DNA of 64,000 nucleotides, from NCBI RefSeq assembly GCF_029223485.1, contig NZ_JARHTP010000007.1:248001-312000 (forward strand). The letters run 5' to 3'. This document shows positions 7,463 through 16,471 of this stretch, piece after piece. The stretch's first letter is position 1. Every line of letters starts with the position of its first letter. The translations under genes and the position numbers were made by a program. This DNA comes from Streptomyces coacervatus. GTDB lineage: Bacteria > Actinomycetota > Actinomycetes > Streptomycetales > Streptomycetaceae. The notes under the pieces were generated by a model. It had not been told where the DNA came from and did not search any database. It saw only the letters and a list, made by a program, of their open reading frames with translations.

Positions 7463-9814
7463 TCAGCGGTCGGCGGGCGGAGTCGAGGGGACGGTGGTGC
7501 CTTCGGCGGCGGGGTGCGCACCCGGTTCCCGAGTTACGGGTGCTTCCCCCTGGTCCTGGTCGTACTGCGGCTCGGTGTCGTCGTCACGCGCCTGGAGCGT
7601 GCCGCGCTGGAAACCGGCGAGCGAGGAGGCGGCCTGCTCCGCGGTGAACTCCTCGGCGTGACCGTTCAGTTCACCGCCGGTGGGCTCCTCGCGCAGCTCG
7701 GCGGCCAGGCTGGTCTGGGGGACGCGGCGCGGCAGCGGGGCGATGCCGTCGCGCCGTCCGGAGGGCGCGGGGGCGGTGGCGGTGCGCGCCGGAGGAGCGG
7801 CGCGGGGCTCCCGTACGGGCTGCGCGGGCTCCTCCGCGGCAGTCGGCTCCTCCGTGTCAGGGGCGTCGTCGGCGGAGACGGCCGGTGTCGCCTCCCGTAC
7901 GACGATCTCGTGCGGGAGCAGCACGATCGCCGTCGTGCCGCCGTACGGCGACGGGCGCAGCGTGACCGCGATGCCGTGCCGGGTGGCGAGCCGGGCTATC
8001 ACGAACATGCCGAGCCGGAGGTCGTCCGCCAGCGCCACCACGTCGAACTGCGGCTCCACCGCCAGCTGGGCGTTGAAGGAGGCGTAGTCCTCGTCGGACA
8101 GACCGAGACCGCGGTCCTCCACCTCGACGGCCAGACCCTTGGCGACCAGTGCCGCCCGCACCCCGACCGGCGCCGGGGAGGGCGAGTACGCGGTCGCGTT
8201 GTCGATCAACTCGGCCAGCAGATGGATCACGTCGGCCACCGCGGGCGGCGCCAGGTACACGTCCTCGTCGGTGTGCACCTCGACCCGCTGGTACTCGGCG
8301 ACCTCGCCGACGGCGCTGCGCAGGATGTCGATCAGCGCGACCGGCTCCCGCCAGCTGCGCCGCGGCTGCTCGCCGCTGATGATGACCAGGTTCTCCTCGT
8401 AGCGGCGCAACTGGCTTGCCGTGGAGTCCAGTTCGTACAGACCCTTGAGGACGTCCGGGTCGGAGTGGCTGCGCTCCAGCGCGTCCAGCTTGGTGAGCTG
8501 CAGATTGACCAGGTTCTGGCTCTGCCGGGCGATGCCGAGGATGACCTTCTGGAAGCCGCGCCGGGTGTCGGCGAGTTCGACCGCGGTGTGCACCGCCGTG
8601 CGCTGCGCCTTGTTGAACGCCCGTGCCACCTGGCCGAGTTCGTCACGGCCGTAATCCAGCGGCGGGGTCGCCTCGTCCGCGTCCACCTTCTCGCCCCGGT
8701 CCAGGCGGGCCACCACGTCCGGCAGCCGTTCCTCGGCCAGGCTCAGGGTGGCCTCCCTGAGGCCGCGCAGCCGCCGGGACAGCGAGCGGGTGATCCGCCA
8801 GGACATGCCCACGCACAGCAGCAGTGCGATGAGTCCGCCCGCGCTCAGCGAGGCGGCGGTGAGCAGCAGGCTGTCGGCCTTGTCGGCGCTGCGGTCCAGC
8901 AGCCCGGACGTCTGCTTCTCGATCAGTTGCGAGTACTGGTCGCCGACCTTGTTCAGTGCGGCCGCCCACTGCTTGCTCACGTCGGGCAGCGGAACCTTCC
9001 CGCGGGCGGCGGACGACCGCGCCGCGAGCACCTGGTTCTCGATGTTCTGCAGGGTCTCCCACTCGGGGCTCTGCAGGATCCGCTCCGTCTGCGTCTTCGC
9101 GCTGCCGCGCAGCGAGGGGACGACCTGGTCCTCGACGATCCAGCGCCGGGCGTTCACCAGCTGCGCGAACGTGGCCCACGTCTTCTCGCTCAGCTGCCCG
9201 GCCGGCCAGGCCACGGTGAGCTGCGCGTCCTCCTGGGAGACCAGCTCCGCCGCGTGCTCCAGCGCGACCAGCGGACCGGCCTGCGAGGTGAGGTCGCCGT
9301 CGTCGACCTGGGAGAGCTCCTGGAAGGCGTGTATCTGGTCGTCGATGATCGAGCTGTACTGGTCCAGTGCCTGCGCTGCCGTGATGTCGGTGGGGTCGTC
9401 GACCTGGCCCCGGTAGTACTCCAGGCTGCCCACCGAGCCGACGACCGAGTACAGCCGGTCCGAGATGCGCGCGGGCGCCTTGTTGATCGCGTCGGACTGG
9501 CCGACCAGCTTCGCGACCGCCTTGTCGGTCTCCCTGCGCTGCGCCTCCAGCGCGGCCCGGGAGCCGTGCGGGTCGGCCAGCCAGGCCGCCGACAGGCTGC
9601 GCTCCCGCTGCAGCGCGAGGGTCGCGTCGGTGCCCATGGCCCCGGTCGACCGGCTCAGCTGCGTCTGTCCGCGCAGCCGCAGCCCCTCGTTGAACATCTG
9701 CGTGGTCGTCAGGGCCCACATCGCGGCGAGGGTGACGCTGGGCACCAGGGCCAGCAGGATCAGGGAGAGACGTATGGAGCCGAGACGGCGCCGGGCACCT
9801 GTCCGTGGAGACAT
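7463..9814 (-). CDS. cvnA: Conservon sensor kinase (CvnA-like), nitrate/nitrite-sensing type
   Basis: 783-residue membrane kinase-like protein. TM1 is at about 15-35, an extracytoplasmic NIT-type helical domain at about 40-310, TM2 at about 313-335, then a HAMP region (RLRGLREATLSLAEERL) and a GHKL ATPase domain with LLAELIDNATAYSPS and VEDRGLGLSDED. As in other CvnA proteins a standard phosphoacceptor His box is not obvious. The C-terminal 170 residues are Pro/Ala/Glu-rich and probably disordered. It is the first gene of the complete conservon and is transcribed leftwards. Conservons in Streptomyces have been linked to development and antibiotic production. Confidence 0.92.
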   Translation of the reverse strand: MSPRTGARRRLGSIRLSLILLALVPSVTLAAMWALTTTQMFNEGLRLRGQTQLSRSTGAMGTDATLALQRERSLSAAWLADPHGSRAALEAQRRETDKAVAKLVGQSDAINKAPARISDRLYSVVGSVGSLEYYRGQVDDPTDITAAQALDQYSSIIDDQIHAFQELSQVDDGDLTSQAGPLVALEHAAELVSQEDAQLTVAWPAGQLSEKTWATFAQLVNARRWIVEDQVVPSLRGSAKTQTERILQSPEWETLQNIENQVLAARSSAARGKVPLPDVSKQWAAALNKVGDQYSQLIEKQTSGLLDRSADKADSLLLTAASLSAGGLIALLLCVGMSWRITRSLSRRLRGLREATLSLAEERLPDVVARLDRGEKVDADEATPPLDYGRDELGQVARAFNKAQRTAVHTAVELADTRRGFQKVILGIARQSQNLVNLQLTKLDALERSHSDPDVLKGLYELDSTASQLRRYEENLVIISGEQPRRSWREPVALIDILRSAVGEVAEYQRVEVHTDEDVYLAPPAVADVIHLLAELIDNATAYSPSPAPVGVRAALVAKGLAVEVEDRGLGLSDEDYASFNAQLAVEPQFDVVALADDLRLGMFVIARLATRHGIAVTLRPSPYGGTTAIVLLPHEIVVREATPAVSADDAPDTEEPTAAEEPAQPVREPRAAPPARTATAPAPSGRRDGIAPLPRRVPQTSLAAELREEPTGGELNGHAEEFTAEQAASSLAGFQRGTLQARDDDTEPQYDQDQGEAPVTREPGAHPAAEGTTVPSTPPADR

Positions 9815-9995
9815 CGTCGTCCTAGGCGGTCAGCGGAGCGGAGGGAGCGGAGTGAGCGGAAGGGGAAACACGGGGATGGCCGTGAGCGGGGAGAGAAGGG
9901 GTGCACAGGATGCTATCCGTACAAGTGACCGCACGTGCCACAGGTCTCCGAATCTTTCGCGACATTGATGTACGAAGTGTCGCTCGGTGTGCGGC

Positions 9996-11006
9996 TCAGC
10001 GTGTGCCGCGCGCCGCGAACGCGGCGACCGAGGCCACATTCGCCTTGGTCACGAACGCCGGGCCGGTCAGCACGGGGGTCACCCCGCCGCCGCTGGTGTT
10101 GCCGTTGGTCCGGTACAGCCACAGCGCGTCCACCGCGAGATAGCCCTGCAGATACGGCTGTTGATCCACCGCGAACTGCACATCACCGCTCTCGACGGCC
10201 TTCACCAGGTCCTGGTTGAGGTCGAAGGTGGCGACGCGGGCCTTGCTGCCCGACTGTTTCACCGACTGCACCGCGTCGAGCGCGAACTGGGCGCCCAGGG
10301 TGACCACTTCGTCGATCGTCGGGTCCTGCCGCAGCCTGGCGGTGATCGCGGCGGCGGTCGCGTCCGCGTCGGTGCCCTCGACATAGAGCATCTCGGTCTT
10401 GCCGCCGAAGGCCTTCTTCACACCGGCGCAGCGGGCCTCCAGTGCGACGTTCCCGCGCTCGTGGATCACGCACAGGGCGTGCCTGGCCCTGAGGTCGTCG
10501 AGTTTGCCGCCGACGGCCCGCCCGGCGAGGCTCTCGTCCTGTCCGAAGAACTCCAGGACCCCTTCGGACTGCCAGGAGTCGATGCCGGAGTTGAGACCGA
10601 CCACGGGGATGTCCGCCGCCTTGGCCGCAGTGACCGGGCCCTTCATCGCCTGCGGTTTGGCGAGGGTGACGGCGATGCCGTCGACCTTCTGCCTGACCGC
10701 GTCCCGGACCAGCTCGGCCTGTCCCGCCGAGTCGGGATCACTGGCGTACGTCAGATCGATGTTGTCCTTCGCCGCGGCGTCCTCGGCGCCCTTCTTCACC
10801 AGGTTCCAGAAGGTGTCGCCCTGCGACGCGTGCGTGAGCAGGGCGACCTTGAGGCGGCCGGTGCCGGCCTTGCCGACGGAGCCCGCGCCGGAGCCGGACG
10901 TGCCGGCGGACGCGGAGCAGCCGACCGCGAGCAGGCAGACGGCCGCGGCCAGGGCGGCGATGCGCGCGGCTCTGTGGGGAGCGGGCGGTGGGGGAGGAGT
11001 GTTCAT
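9996..11006 (-). CDS. Sugar-type periplasmic-binding lipoprotein, orphan
   Basis: 336-residue lipoprotein with a signal peptide and lipobox-like AVGC (Cys about 30), followed by a Ser/Gly linker and a type I periplasmic binding fold. LKVALLTHASQGDTFWNLVKKGAEDAAAK is the first beta-alpha unit, DIPVVGLNSGI the hinge-side strand and VQFAVDQQPYLQGYLAVDALW the C-terminal signature seen in ribose/AI-2-type binding proteins. The ATG at 11006 gives a normal signal peptide; upstream ATGs would add an unlikely extension. No permease or ATPase neighbours it, so it is an orphan receptor or feeds a remote transporter. Confidence 0.82.
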   Translation of the reverse strand: MNTPPPPPAPHRAARIAALAAAVCLLAVGCSASAGTSGSGAGSVGKAGTGRLKVALLTHASQGDTFWNLVKKGAEDAAAKDNIDLTYASDPDSAGQAELVRDAVRQKVDGIAVTLAKPQAMKGPVTAAKAADIPVVGLNSGIDSWQSEGVLEFFGQDESLAGRAVGGKLDDLRARHALCVIHERGNVALEARCAGVKKAFGGKTEMLYVEGTDADATAAAITARLRQDPTIDEVVTLGAQFALDAVQSVKQSGSKARVATFDLNQDLVKAVESGDVQFAVDQQPYLQGYLAVDALWLYRTNGNTSGGGVTPVLTGPAFVTKANVASVAAFAARGTR

Positions 11007-11086
11007 GAGGGTGCGGCACCTCGCTGTGCGGCCGAGCAAGCGGAACGGCGAGAGGAGTCCCCGGACGACGTCCGACACGTCGTACA

Positions 11087-11098
11087 TCATCCGGATGA
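11087..11098. promoter_or_regulatory. 12-bp perfect palindrome upstream of the sugar-binding protein gene
   Basis: TCATCCGGATGA is perfectly self-complementary and lies 81 bp before the binding-protein start codon on the minus strand. It is a plausible repressor site. The rest of the 236-bp gap shows nothing else that I can support. Confidence 0.3.
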
Positions 11099-11242
11099 CT
11101 CTCGCTTGCCGGAGCCAATCGCGTGTGACCGCCGGTAGTCAAGTGATCAGCAACCTTGAGTAAGTTGTTGCTGCCGCATCGTGATGATGCGTTCCGGCTG
11201 GCAGGGGGCGGGTCTACGGCTTTCGGGCCATGGCATGTCTCG

Positions 11243-12085
11243 TTACGGCTTACGGGCCACCGCCCCGTACATGGCGATGTCCTCGTCGCGGATCACTTCG
11301 CCGTCCGTGCCGTCCGGATGCCACTTGTGGACCTGGACGATACCCGGCGCGACGAGTTCGAGGCCCTCGAAGAACTCCTCGGCCTCGGCGAAGGTGCGCA
11401 GCCGCATCGGCATGCCACGGGCCGCGTACTCACGGGCGACCCGGCCGACCTCCTCGGGCGCGAACTCGGCCGTACCGATGGACATCGCCAGATGGCTGCC
11501 CGCGGGAAGCGGTTCGAGGAGACGGCGGACGATGCCGACCGCGTCGTGCTCGTCGAGGAGGAAGTGGACGATCGCGACGACGGTCACGGCGACCGGCTCA
11601 CCCAGGTCGAGGGTGTCGCGGAAGGCGGGACTGTCGAGGATCGCCTGCGGATCGCGCATGTCCGCCTCGACATACGAAGTCCTGCCCTCCGGCGTGCTGT
11701 TCAGCAGGCCCTCGGAGAGCGCGAGGACGAGCGGGTCGTTGTCGACGTACACGACCCGGGAGGCGGGGGCCGCCGCCTGGGCGATCTCGTGGATGTTGGG
11801 CGAGGTCGGTATGCCGCTGCCGATGTCGAGGAACTGCCGTATCCCCGCCTCCTCGGCGAGCCACCGCACGGCACGGTTCATCCAGTCGCGGTTGGCCCGC
11901 ATATGGATGGGCAGGGCGGGCCACTCGCGGCACATGGCGTCCCCGGCCTCCCGGTCCGCGGGGTAGTGGTCCTTGCCGCCCAGGATGTAGTCGTAGATCC
12001 GCGCGGCGTGCGCGGTCCCGTCCGCGGCAGAGCCGCTGTCGGCTGCAGCGATGCGGCCGGTCGGCCGGGTGCTGTCGTCTGGCAC
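11243..12085 (-). CDS. SAM-dependent methyltransferase, DUF574 (PF04672) type
   Basis: 280-residue soluble protein. ARIYDYILGGKDHYPADRE near residue 25 and FLDIGSGIPTSPNIHE (the SAM-binding motif I loop) near 85 are diagnostic of this large actinomycete methyltransferase family, and VVYVDNDPLVLA supplies the acidic motif II. Substrates are generally unknown. The GTG at 12085 is chosen because GGGAGGGG lies seven nt upstream; an open frame continues to 12232 but its residues do not resemble the family. The gene is alone on its transcript and divergent from the exporter gene. Confidence 0.88.
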   Translation of the reverse strand: MPDDSTRPTGRIAAADSGSAADGTAHAARIYDYILGGKDHYPADREAGDAMCREWPALPIHMRANRDWMNRAVRWLAEEAGIRQFLDIGSGIPTSPNIHEIAQAAAPASRVVYVDNDPLVLALSEGLLNSTPEGRTSYVEADMRDPQAILDSPAFRDTLDLGEPVAVTVVAIVHFLLDEHDAVGIVRRLLEPLPAGSHLAMSIGTAEFAPEEVGRVAREYAARGMPMRLRTFAEAEEFFEGLELVAPGIVQVHKWHPDGTDGEVIRDEDIAMYGAVARKP

Positions 12086-12255
12086 CGTGGCCCCTCCCGT
12101 CACGTCGTCGGTCTCCACGAAACCTCGACAACCAACTTCGCCAACTCCCGGGCCGCGCAAACCACTTGGGTCACAGCAGTCACCGCCCGGCCCTCGGCGG
12201 GGCGTGTGAGAAATCTGCACCGCGGACGCCACCGATGGAAGGAATCCTCCATCTC

Positions 12256-12275
12256 GGGCCTCCAGCTGGAGGCCC
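12256..12275. promoter_or_regulatory. Perfect 20-bp palindrome upstream of the exporter
   Basis: GGGCCTCCAGCTGGAGGCCC is a perfect, spacer-free palindrome 97 bp before the exporter start. Such a site suits a dimeric TetR/MarR-type repressor, although no such regulator is encoded next to the gene; as RNA it would also form a hairpin. Confidence 0.5.
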
Positions 12276-12372
12276 TCCTCCTGCCGACTCCACGCTGAGC
12301 CGTGGCCGGCCGCCGCGCCCCGCTCCCGCGGGCGCCGGACCGGCGTGTCTACGACGGTGGAGAGGACCCCCG

Positions 12373-13836
12373 ATGACTGCTGAGCCCGTGCTGACGCCGA
12401 CTTCCGCGCCCACGGCGTACCGATGGCGGTGGCTTGCGCTCACCGCCCTGCTGCTCGGTGAGGCGATGAACCTGTTGGACGCGACCATCGTGCAGGTCGC
12501 CGCGCCGGCGATCCACGCCGATCTGGGCGGGTCGGTCTCCGGCATCCAGTGGTTCACGACCGCCTACACCCTGCCGTTCGCAGTGCTGCTGATCACCGGT
12601 GGCCGGCTCGGGGACATCGCCGGCCGCAAGCGCCTGTTCGTGATCGGTGTCGCGGGATTCATGCTCGCGTCCGCCGCGTGCGCCATGGCGCCGTCGGTGG
12701 TGCTGCTGATCGCCTTCCGGGCGGTGCAGGGCGCGGCGGCGGCCGTGATCATTCCCCAGACCATAGGGCTGATCAAAACGATGTTCGCCGGAGGCGAGCT
12801 GTCCAAGGCCCTCGGCGGTATCGGCCCGGTGATGGGTCTGGCCGCGGTCTGCGGACCGGTGCTCGGCGGTGTGCTCACCCACGCCGACCTGTTCGGTTCG
12901 TCGTGGCGCGCGGCGTTCCTGGTCAATGTCCCCCTCTCGCTGGCCGTACTCGCGATCTCGCCCAGGCTGAGGGAGAACCGCGCACCGAAGCGACCCGCCC
13001 TCGACCTGACCGGCACGCTGCTGGCCGCGGCCGGCACCGGGCTCGCCGTGTACCCGCTGATCGGTGCGGACCTCTCCGGCCTGCCGCTTCGGAGCTGGGC
13101 GGCCATCGCGGCCGGGCTGTGCCTGATGGCAGTGTTCGCGGTGCACCAGCGCCGGGTGGCCGAGGCCGGGCGCAGCCCGCTGGTGGAGCCGAGCCTGTTC
13201 GCCCACCGCGGCTTCCCGGCCGCGCTGGTGACGTCGACGACCTTCTTCGCGGTCACCAATGGCCTGATGACGGTTATCCTGCTTCAGCTCCAACTCGGCG
13301 CGGGTGTAGGGGTGTTGAAGGCCGGACTGACGCTGGCGCCCTGGTCGGTCGGGCTGGCCGTCGCGTCCTGGATCGCCGGAGCGCACCTGGTGAAACGGAA
13401 CGGCCCTCGTGTGATGTCCCTCGGCCTCGCGGTGCTGATGGCCGGCGTGCTGTCGGCCATCGCGGTGTACCGCACGGCGGAGGCGGACGCGGGCTCCTAC
13501 CCCATACCGCTGCTGTTCGCGCTGGCGGTCGTGGGGGTCGGCGTGGGCCTCTTCAGCCCGGCCTTCTTCACCATCGCCCTGAAGCGGCTACAGCCTCAGG
13601 AGATCGGCTCGGCCGCGGGTCTGCTCAATGCGGTGCAGCAGTTGGGGGCCACGCTCGGGGTCGCGGTCCTGGGCAGTGTGTATCTGGGCAGCGCGCACTC
13701 CGGCGATGCGGTTGCGGGGCTGCGGGCGGTGCAGACGGCGTTCTGGGGCGCGGTTGTACTGGTGATGGTGAGTTTCGCGGTGAGCCGGATGATGGTTGAC
13801 GAGAGTGTGTCGGGGGATGGCGGGGAGGGGCACTAG
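12373..13836 (+). CDS. MFS multidrug-type exporter, DHA2 (14-TM) family
   Basis: 487-residue membrane protein with about 14 hydrophobic helices. Motif A-like GGRLGDIAGRKRLFVIG follows TM2, and LLDATIVQVAAPAI in TM1 is the DHA2 signature (motif D1) of QacA/EmrB-type proton-driven exporters. The ATG at 12373 has GGAGAGGA ten nt upstream. Long open frame upstream of it (to 11230) is antisense to the methyltransferase and is not part of the gene. The product would export drugs or a secondary metabolite; the substrate is unknown. A 20-bp palindrome in the promoter region suggests local repression. Confidence 0.9.
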   Translation: MTAEPVLTPTSAPTAYRWRWLALTALLLGEAMNLLDATIVQVAAPAIHADLGGSVSGIQWFTTAYTLPFAVLLITGGRLGDIAGRKRLFVIGVAGFMLASAACAMAPSVVLLIAFRAVQGAAAAVIIPQTIGLIKTMFAGGELSKALGGIGPVMGLAAVCGPVLGGVLTHADLFGSSWRAAFLVNVPLSLAVLAISPRLRENRAPKRPALDLTGTLLAAAGTGLAVYPLIGADLSGLPLRSWAAIAAGLCLMAVFAVHQRRVAEAGRSPLVEPSLFAHRGFPAALVTSTTFFAVTNGLMTVILLQLQLGAGVGVLKAGLTLAPWSVGLAVASWIAGAHLVKRNGPRVMSLGLAVLMAGVLSAIAVYRTAEADAGSYPIPLLFALAVVGVGVGLFSPAFFTIALKRLQPQEIGSAAGLLNAVQQLGATLGVAVLGSVYLGSAHSGDAVAGLRAVQTAFWGAVVLVMVSFAVSRMMVDESVSGDGGEGH

Positions 13837-13854
13837 ACGGGTGCTGCTAAGCGC

Positions 13855-13941
13855 CGGTCCGGCATCTTCAGCCCGTCCGGCGTTTGAGGACAAGGCCCCT
13901 TCAGGGCCGAACGGGGGTCTGGGGGCGGAGCCCCCAGGGAC
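13855..13941. repeat. Dispersed Streptomyces intergenic repeat with two hairpins
   Basis: This matches a sequence type I recognise as widely dispersed in Streptomyces genomes (CCGTCCGGCGTTTGAGGAC followed by paired hairpins). GGCCC/GGGCC pairs at 13894-13908 and CTGGGGGC/GCCCCCAG at 13919-13937. It sits between convergent genes, where it probably terminates transcription, and its right half encodes the last residues of the Lrp/AsnC gene. Confidence 0.7.
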
Positions 13942-14905
13942 GGACGGGGCTCGCTGCCTTGAGGCTCTGATGGACCGGGCTGGCCTCCACGGAGTGGATC
14001 GCATCCAGCGAGCCCAGCCGCCGCACCAGATAGCGGTGCAGATCGGCGGGGTCGCGGCAGAGGGCCTGTGCGACCAGGTTGGTGGGCCCCGTGGTGGCCG
14101 CGACGAAGGCCAGTTCGTCGTGGTCCGCCAGCGTCGTCGCCACGTGCTCCAACTGGGCCGGCCGCACCGACATCCACAGCAGCGCCCGGGTGTTGGCACC
14201 GAAGTGGCGGGCATCGATCTCGACGTCGAAGAAGATCGTGCCGCCCGCCCGCAGATCCGCGAGCCGGCGGGCCACGGTCGCCGGGGACCAGCCGGTCGCC
14301 CGGGCGAGCTCGGCATGGGTGGCCCGCCCGTCCTTCTGCAGGGCGAGCAGCAACTCGGCGTCCCCGTCGGTGAGTTGGCGCGGTGTCGGTACGTAGGACG
14401 GGTCGGCCGTAGCGTGTTCGCGCAGGAGCCGCTGCTGCCGCTCGTCCAGTGCGTCGGCGCTGCGGCGCCAGTTCGTCGGGCCGCCCAGATAGGTGTGCAG
14501 CAGACAGTGTGCGGACACCGCGGTGATGTTGCCGGTGCGTGGAATGTCGCGCAGGAGAAGGGGGTTGCCCGCGGCCGCGTCCGTCGGCGCGTGGATGATC
14601 GCCACGATCTCCGTACCGCCGGAGGTGAGCTTCACCCACGACGTGTCCTGACGGCGCACCAGCGCCTGTGCCAGATCCTGCGCGGAACTCGCCGCCGCGG
14701 TGAGCCGTACCAGCCACTGCGTCTGCCCCGCCCGATGCGGGTCCGACAACCCCACGACCCGCAAGGACGCCTCGGTGCGCAGCCGCCGGTAACGGCGGGC
14801 GACCGTCTGCGGCGAGACGTCGAGCGCGGCGGCCATCCGGCTGAAGGGCGCGCGGCCGTCGATGTGCAGCGCATGGATCAGGGCACGGTCCAGGTCGTCC
14901 AGCAT
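13901..14905 (-). CDS. Lrp/AsnC family regulator with two HTH-ligand modules
   Basis: 334-residue protein made of two AsnC-like modules. The first HTH is at about 1-45 (LDDLDRALIHALHIDGRAPF) with a RAM-like domain to about 150; the second HTH is at about 175-220 (LTDGDAELLLALQKDGRATHAELA) with its own RAM domain. This duplicated architecture is common in Streptomyces. The ATG at 14905 (or the GTG two codons earlier) is the natural start; open frame beyond it to 15361 is antisense to the next gene. The C-terminal 15-20 residues are encoded by the intergenic repeat, so they are probably dispensable. Confidence 0.88.
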   Translation of the reverse strand: MLDDLDRALIHALHIDGRAPFSRMAAALDVSPQTVARRYRRLRTEASLRVVGLSDPHRAGQTQWLVRLTAAASSAQDLAQALVRRQDTSWVKLTSGGTEIVAIIHAPTDAAAGNPLLLRDIPRTGNITAVSAHCLLHTYLGGPTNWRRSADALDERQQRLLREHATADPSYVPTPRQLTDGDAELLLALQKDGRATHAELARATGWSPATVARRLADLRAGGTIFFDVEIDARHFGANTRALLWMSVRPAQLEHVATTLADHDELAFVAATTGPTNLVAQALCRDPADLHRYLVRRLGSLDAIHSVEASPVHQSLKAASPVRPWGLRPQTPVRP

Positions 14906-14964
14906 GCACACATTCTTCAGCCATCCTCCAGCCACCCGGACCCGGCCCCGGACAGGCTCTGGCC

Positions 14965-15405
14965 CTAGAACTGCACAGCCTCCTGTACGGCCTCCGCTGC
15001 CCGCGCATCCTTCCTCCGTTGCCGTCGGCTGCGGCGCGGCTCCTGGTCGGGCAGCCAGCCGAAGACGAGGCAGCTGCCGACGGCCCCCAGGAGCAGGCCG
15101 ATGAAGAAGCCGCCCAGGTTCGAGGTGAGCCAGGTGCCCAGGGAGGCCAGGATGCCGATGATCGAGTAGAACAGGCGTTGGCCCGGGCTGAAGAGCGTCA
15201 GCAGGCCGCACAGCAGCATGACGGCGGGCAGCAGATAACCGGCCAGGCCCTGCATGCCGATGTGCATGATGACCTTCAGCGAGGCCTTCTCGGTGAGCAG
15301 GATCTCCGCCCCGCCCAGGGCGAGCAGCAGCCCGCCCCAGAAGGGACGGCGGGCCCGCCACTGACGGAAAGCGGGCCGCGCGCCTTGTTTCGGGGTGTCC
15401 GACAT
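14965..15405 (-). CDS. DUF6114 membrane protein
   Basis: 146-residue membrane protein with four predicted helices: WGGLLLALGGAEILL, GLAGYLLPAVMLLCGLLTLF, LFYSIIGILASLG and GGFFIGLLLGAVGSCLVFG. A strongly basic C-terminal tail follows. Its ATG overlaps the stop of the DUF6230 gene (TGATG), so the pair is co-translated. The function is unknown. The consistent pairing of DUF6230 with DUF6114 suggests that they work together at the cell envelope. Confidence 0.85.
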   Translation of the reverse strand: MSDTPKQGARPAFRQWRARRPFWGGLLLALGGAEILLTEKASLKVIMHIGMQGLAGYLLPAVMLLCGLLTLFSPGQRLFYSIIGILASLGTWLTSNLGGFFIGLLLGAVGSCLVFGWLPDQEPRRSRRQRRKDARAAEAVQEAVQF

Positions 15406-16076
15406 CAGCAGCCCGAGTCGCTGAACGACAGCTTCAGGCCGGGAAGCTTGAACACACCTGCGGTGGTGGCGTAGTTCGTCTGCCGCAGGTTGTCGATGTG
15501 CACGGTGTCGGCCTGCTGGCTGAAGACGCCCTTCTTGCCCTTGACGCCGGCCTTGGTGAGGGTGCTGGCGTCGTTGCCGATCTCGATGTTGTTGAAGGAC
15601 GCGTCGCCCGTCAGCTCGGTGGAGTCGGTGGTCAGGTCGGTCGCCTGCACCTTTGACGAGCCGGCACCCGCCTTGATGAGCAGGTTGGTGCCGCCGAGGT
15701 CGACACTCTGGCACAGGCTGTCCAGCGTCGCGTTCTTGATGGCGGAGGTGACGATCAGCACCTGGCCGCCGGTGTCTCCCGCGTTCGGGCTGTCCGGGAT
15801 CATGCTGTCCAGGTCGCCGAACTGCTCGAATCCGGTGCCGTCGAGAGACTTGGCGGTCACCGTGAAGGGCATCCCGGAGATTGAGAAGGACACCCCCATT
15901 GCCCCTTCTGCGGTCATGATCGCGAGACCGGCTGCGACCGCGACTGCCGGGACCGCCATCACAGCGGCGCGGCGCAGCCGGACCCGCCCGCGTCTCGCGG
16001 GGTCTGGTGCGGAACCGCTTTCCGGGTTCCCCGGGGTGTGGTCGGCGGACGAGTTGACGTCCGAGGACGAGGCCAT
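15405..16076 (-). CDS. DUF6230 secreted or membrane-anchored protein
   Basis: 223-residue protein. A basic stretch (RRGRVRLRRAAV) precedes one hydrophobic helix (about 43-63), then an extracytoplasmic domain beginning VSFSISGMPFTVTAKSLDG. Two cysteines, one mid-domain and one as the last residue, could pair. The start at 16076 is preferred because GGGAGCAGAA directly precedes it; ATGs at 16088 and 16100 are less well placed. It forms an operon with the DUF6114 gene. The role is unknown; Streptomyces homologues have sometimes been labelled cholesterol esterase without good reason. Confidence 0.85.
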   Translation of the reverse strand: MASSSDVNSSADHTPGNPESGSAPDPARRGRVRLRRAAVMAVPAVAVAAGLAIMTAEGAMGVSFSISGMPFTVTAKSLDGTGFEQFGDLDSMIPDSPNAGDTGGQVLIVTSAIKNATLDSLCQSVDLGGTNLLIKAGAGSSKVQATDLTTDSTELTGDASFNNIEIGNDASTLTKAGVKGKKGVFSQQADTVHIDNLRQTNYATTAGVFKLPGLKLSFSDSGC

Positions 16077-16218
16077 TTCTGCTCCCATGTGCATAGTCAT
16101 TGCGGGTTGGGCATCAGCGGCACGTTGTCCTGGCGCGGACAGCGGACTACGGCGTACGCCCCCTCACAACTCCCGGCGGACGCAAGGGCTTTCTCGTACT
16201 CCGCAGTAGCCGACGAGG

Positions 16219-16247
16219 AAGTTACCCGCGGTTAGTTTCGGGGTCAA
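16219..16247 (-). promoter_or_regulatory. Promoter of the DUF6230-DUF6114 operon
   Basis: TTGACC (16247-16242) and TAACTT (16224-16219) are 17 nt apart on the minus strand. Transcription would start near 16212, giving a leader of about 135 nt before the 16076 start. Confidence 0.6.
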
Positions 16248-16351
16248 GGAAGTTGTGAAAAAAGGATGATGGTTGTGCCTCACCTGTGCGTCAGTGGGGT
16301 CGGGGGGCTCGCCCCAACGCCTTGAACGATCGTCAACTCCCTTGTTGCGCC

Positions 16352-16381
16352 TTGACGTTGACTGACCATCAGGTCTAGAAC
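16352..16381 (+). promoter_or_regulatory. Candidate promoter of the small secreted protein gene
   Basis: TTGACG (16352-16357), an 18-nt spacer and TAGAAC (16376-16381). If correct the transcript would carry a leader of about 330 nt before the ATG at 16716. Confidence 0.35.
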
Positions 16382-16471
16382 TGCCCCTGGCTTCCCCCAG
16401 ATCCGTGGCGCCGGATCCCACTGCGCGGCATCGTCCGCGTTCCCGGAAACCCCCACGTCCTTTCGACGGTC

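Noticed and set aside
6710..9928. A 1072-codon plus-strand open frame
   Set aside because: It lies opposite the conservon kinase and roadblock genes and reflects GC codon bias; no ribosome-binding site or domain.
11230..12372. N-terminal extension of the MFS exporter
   Set aside because: It is Arg/Pro-rich and antisense to the methyltransferase gene; the exporter starts cleanly at 12373.
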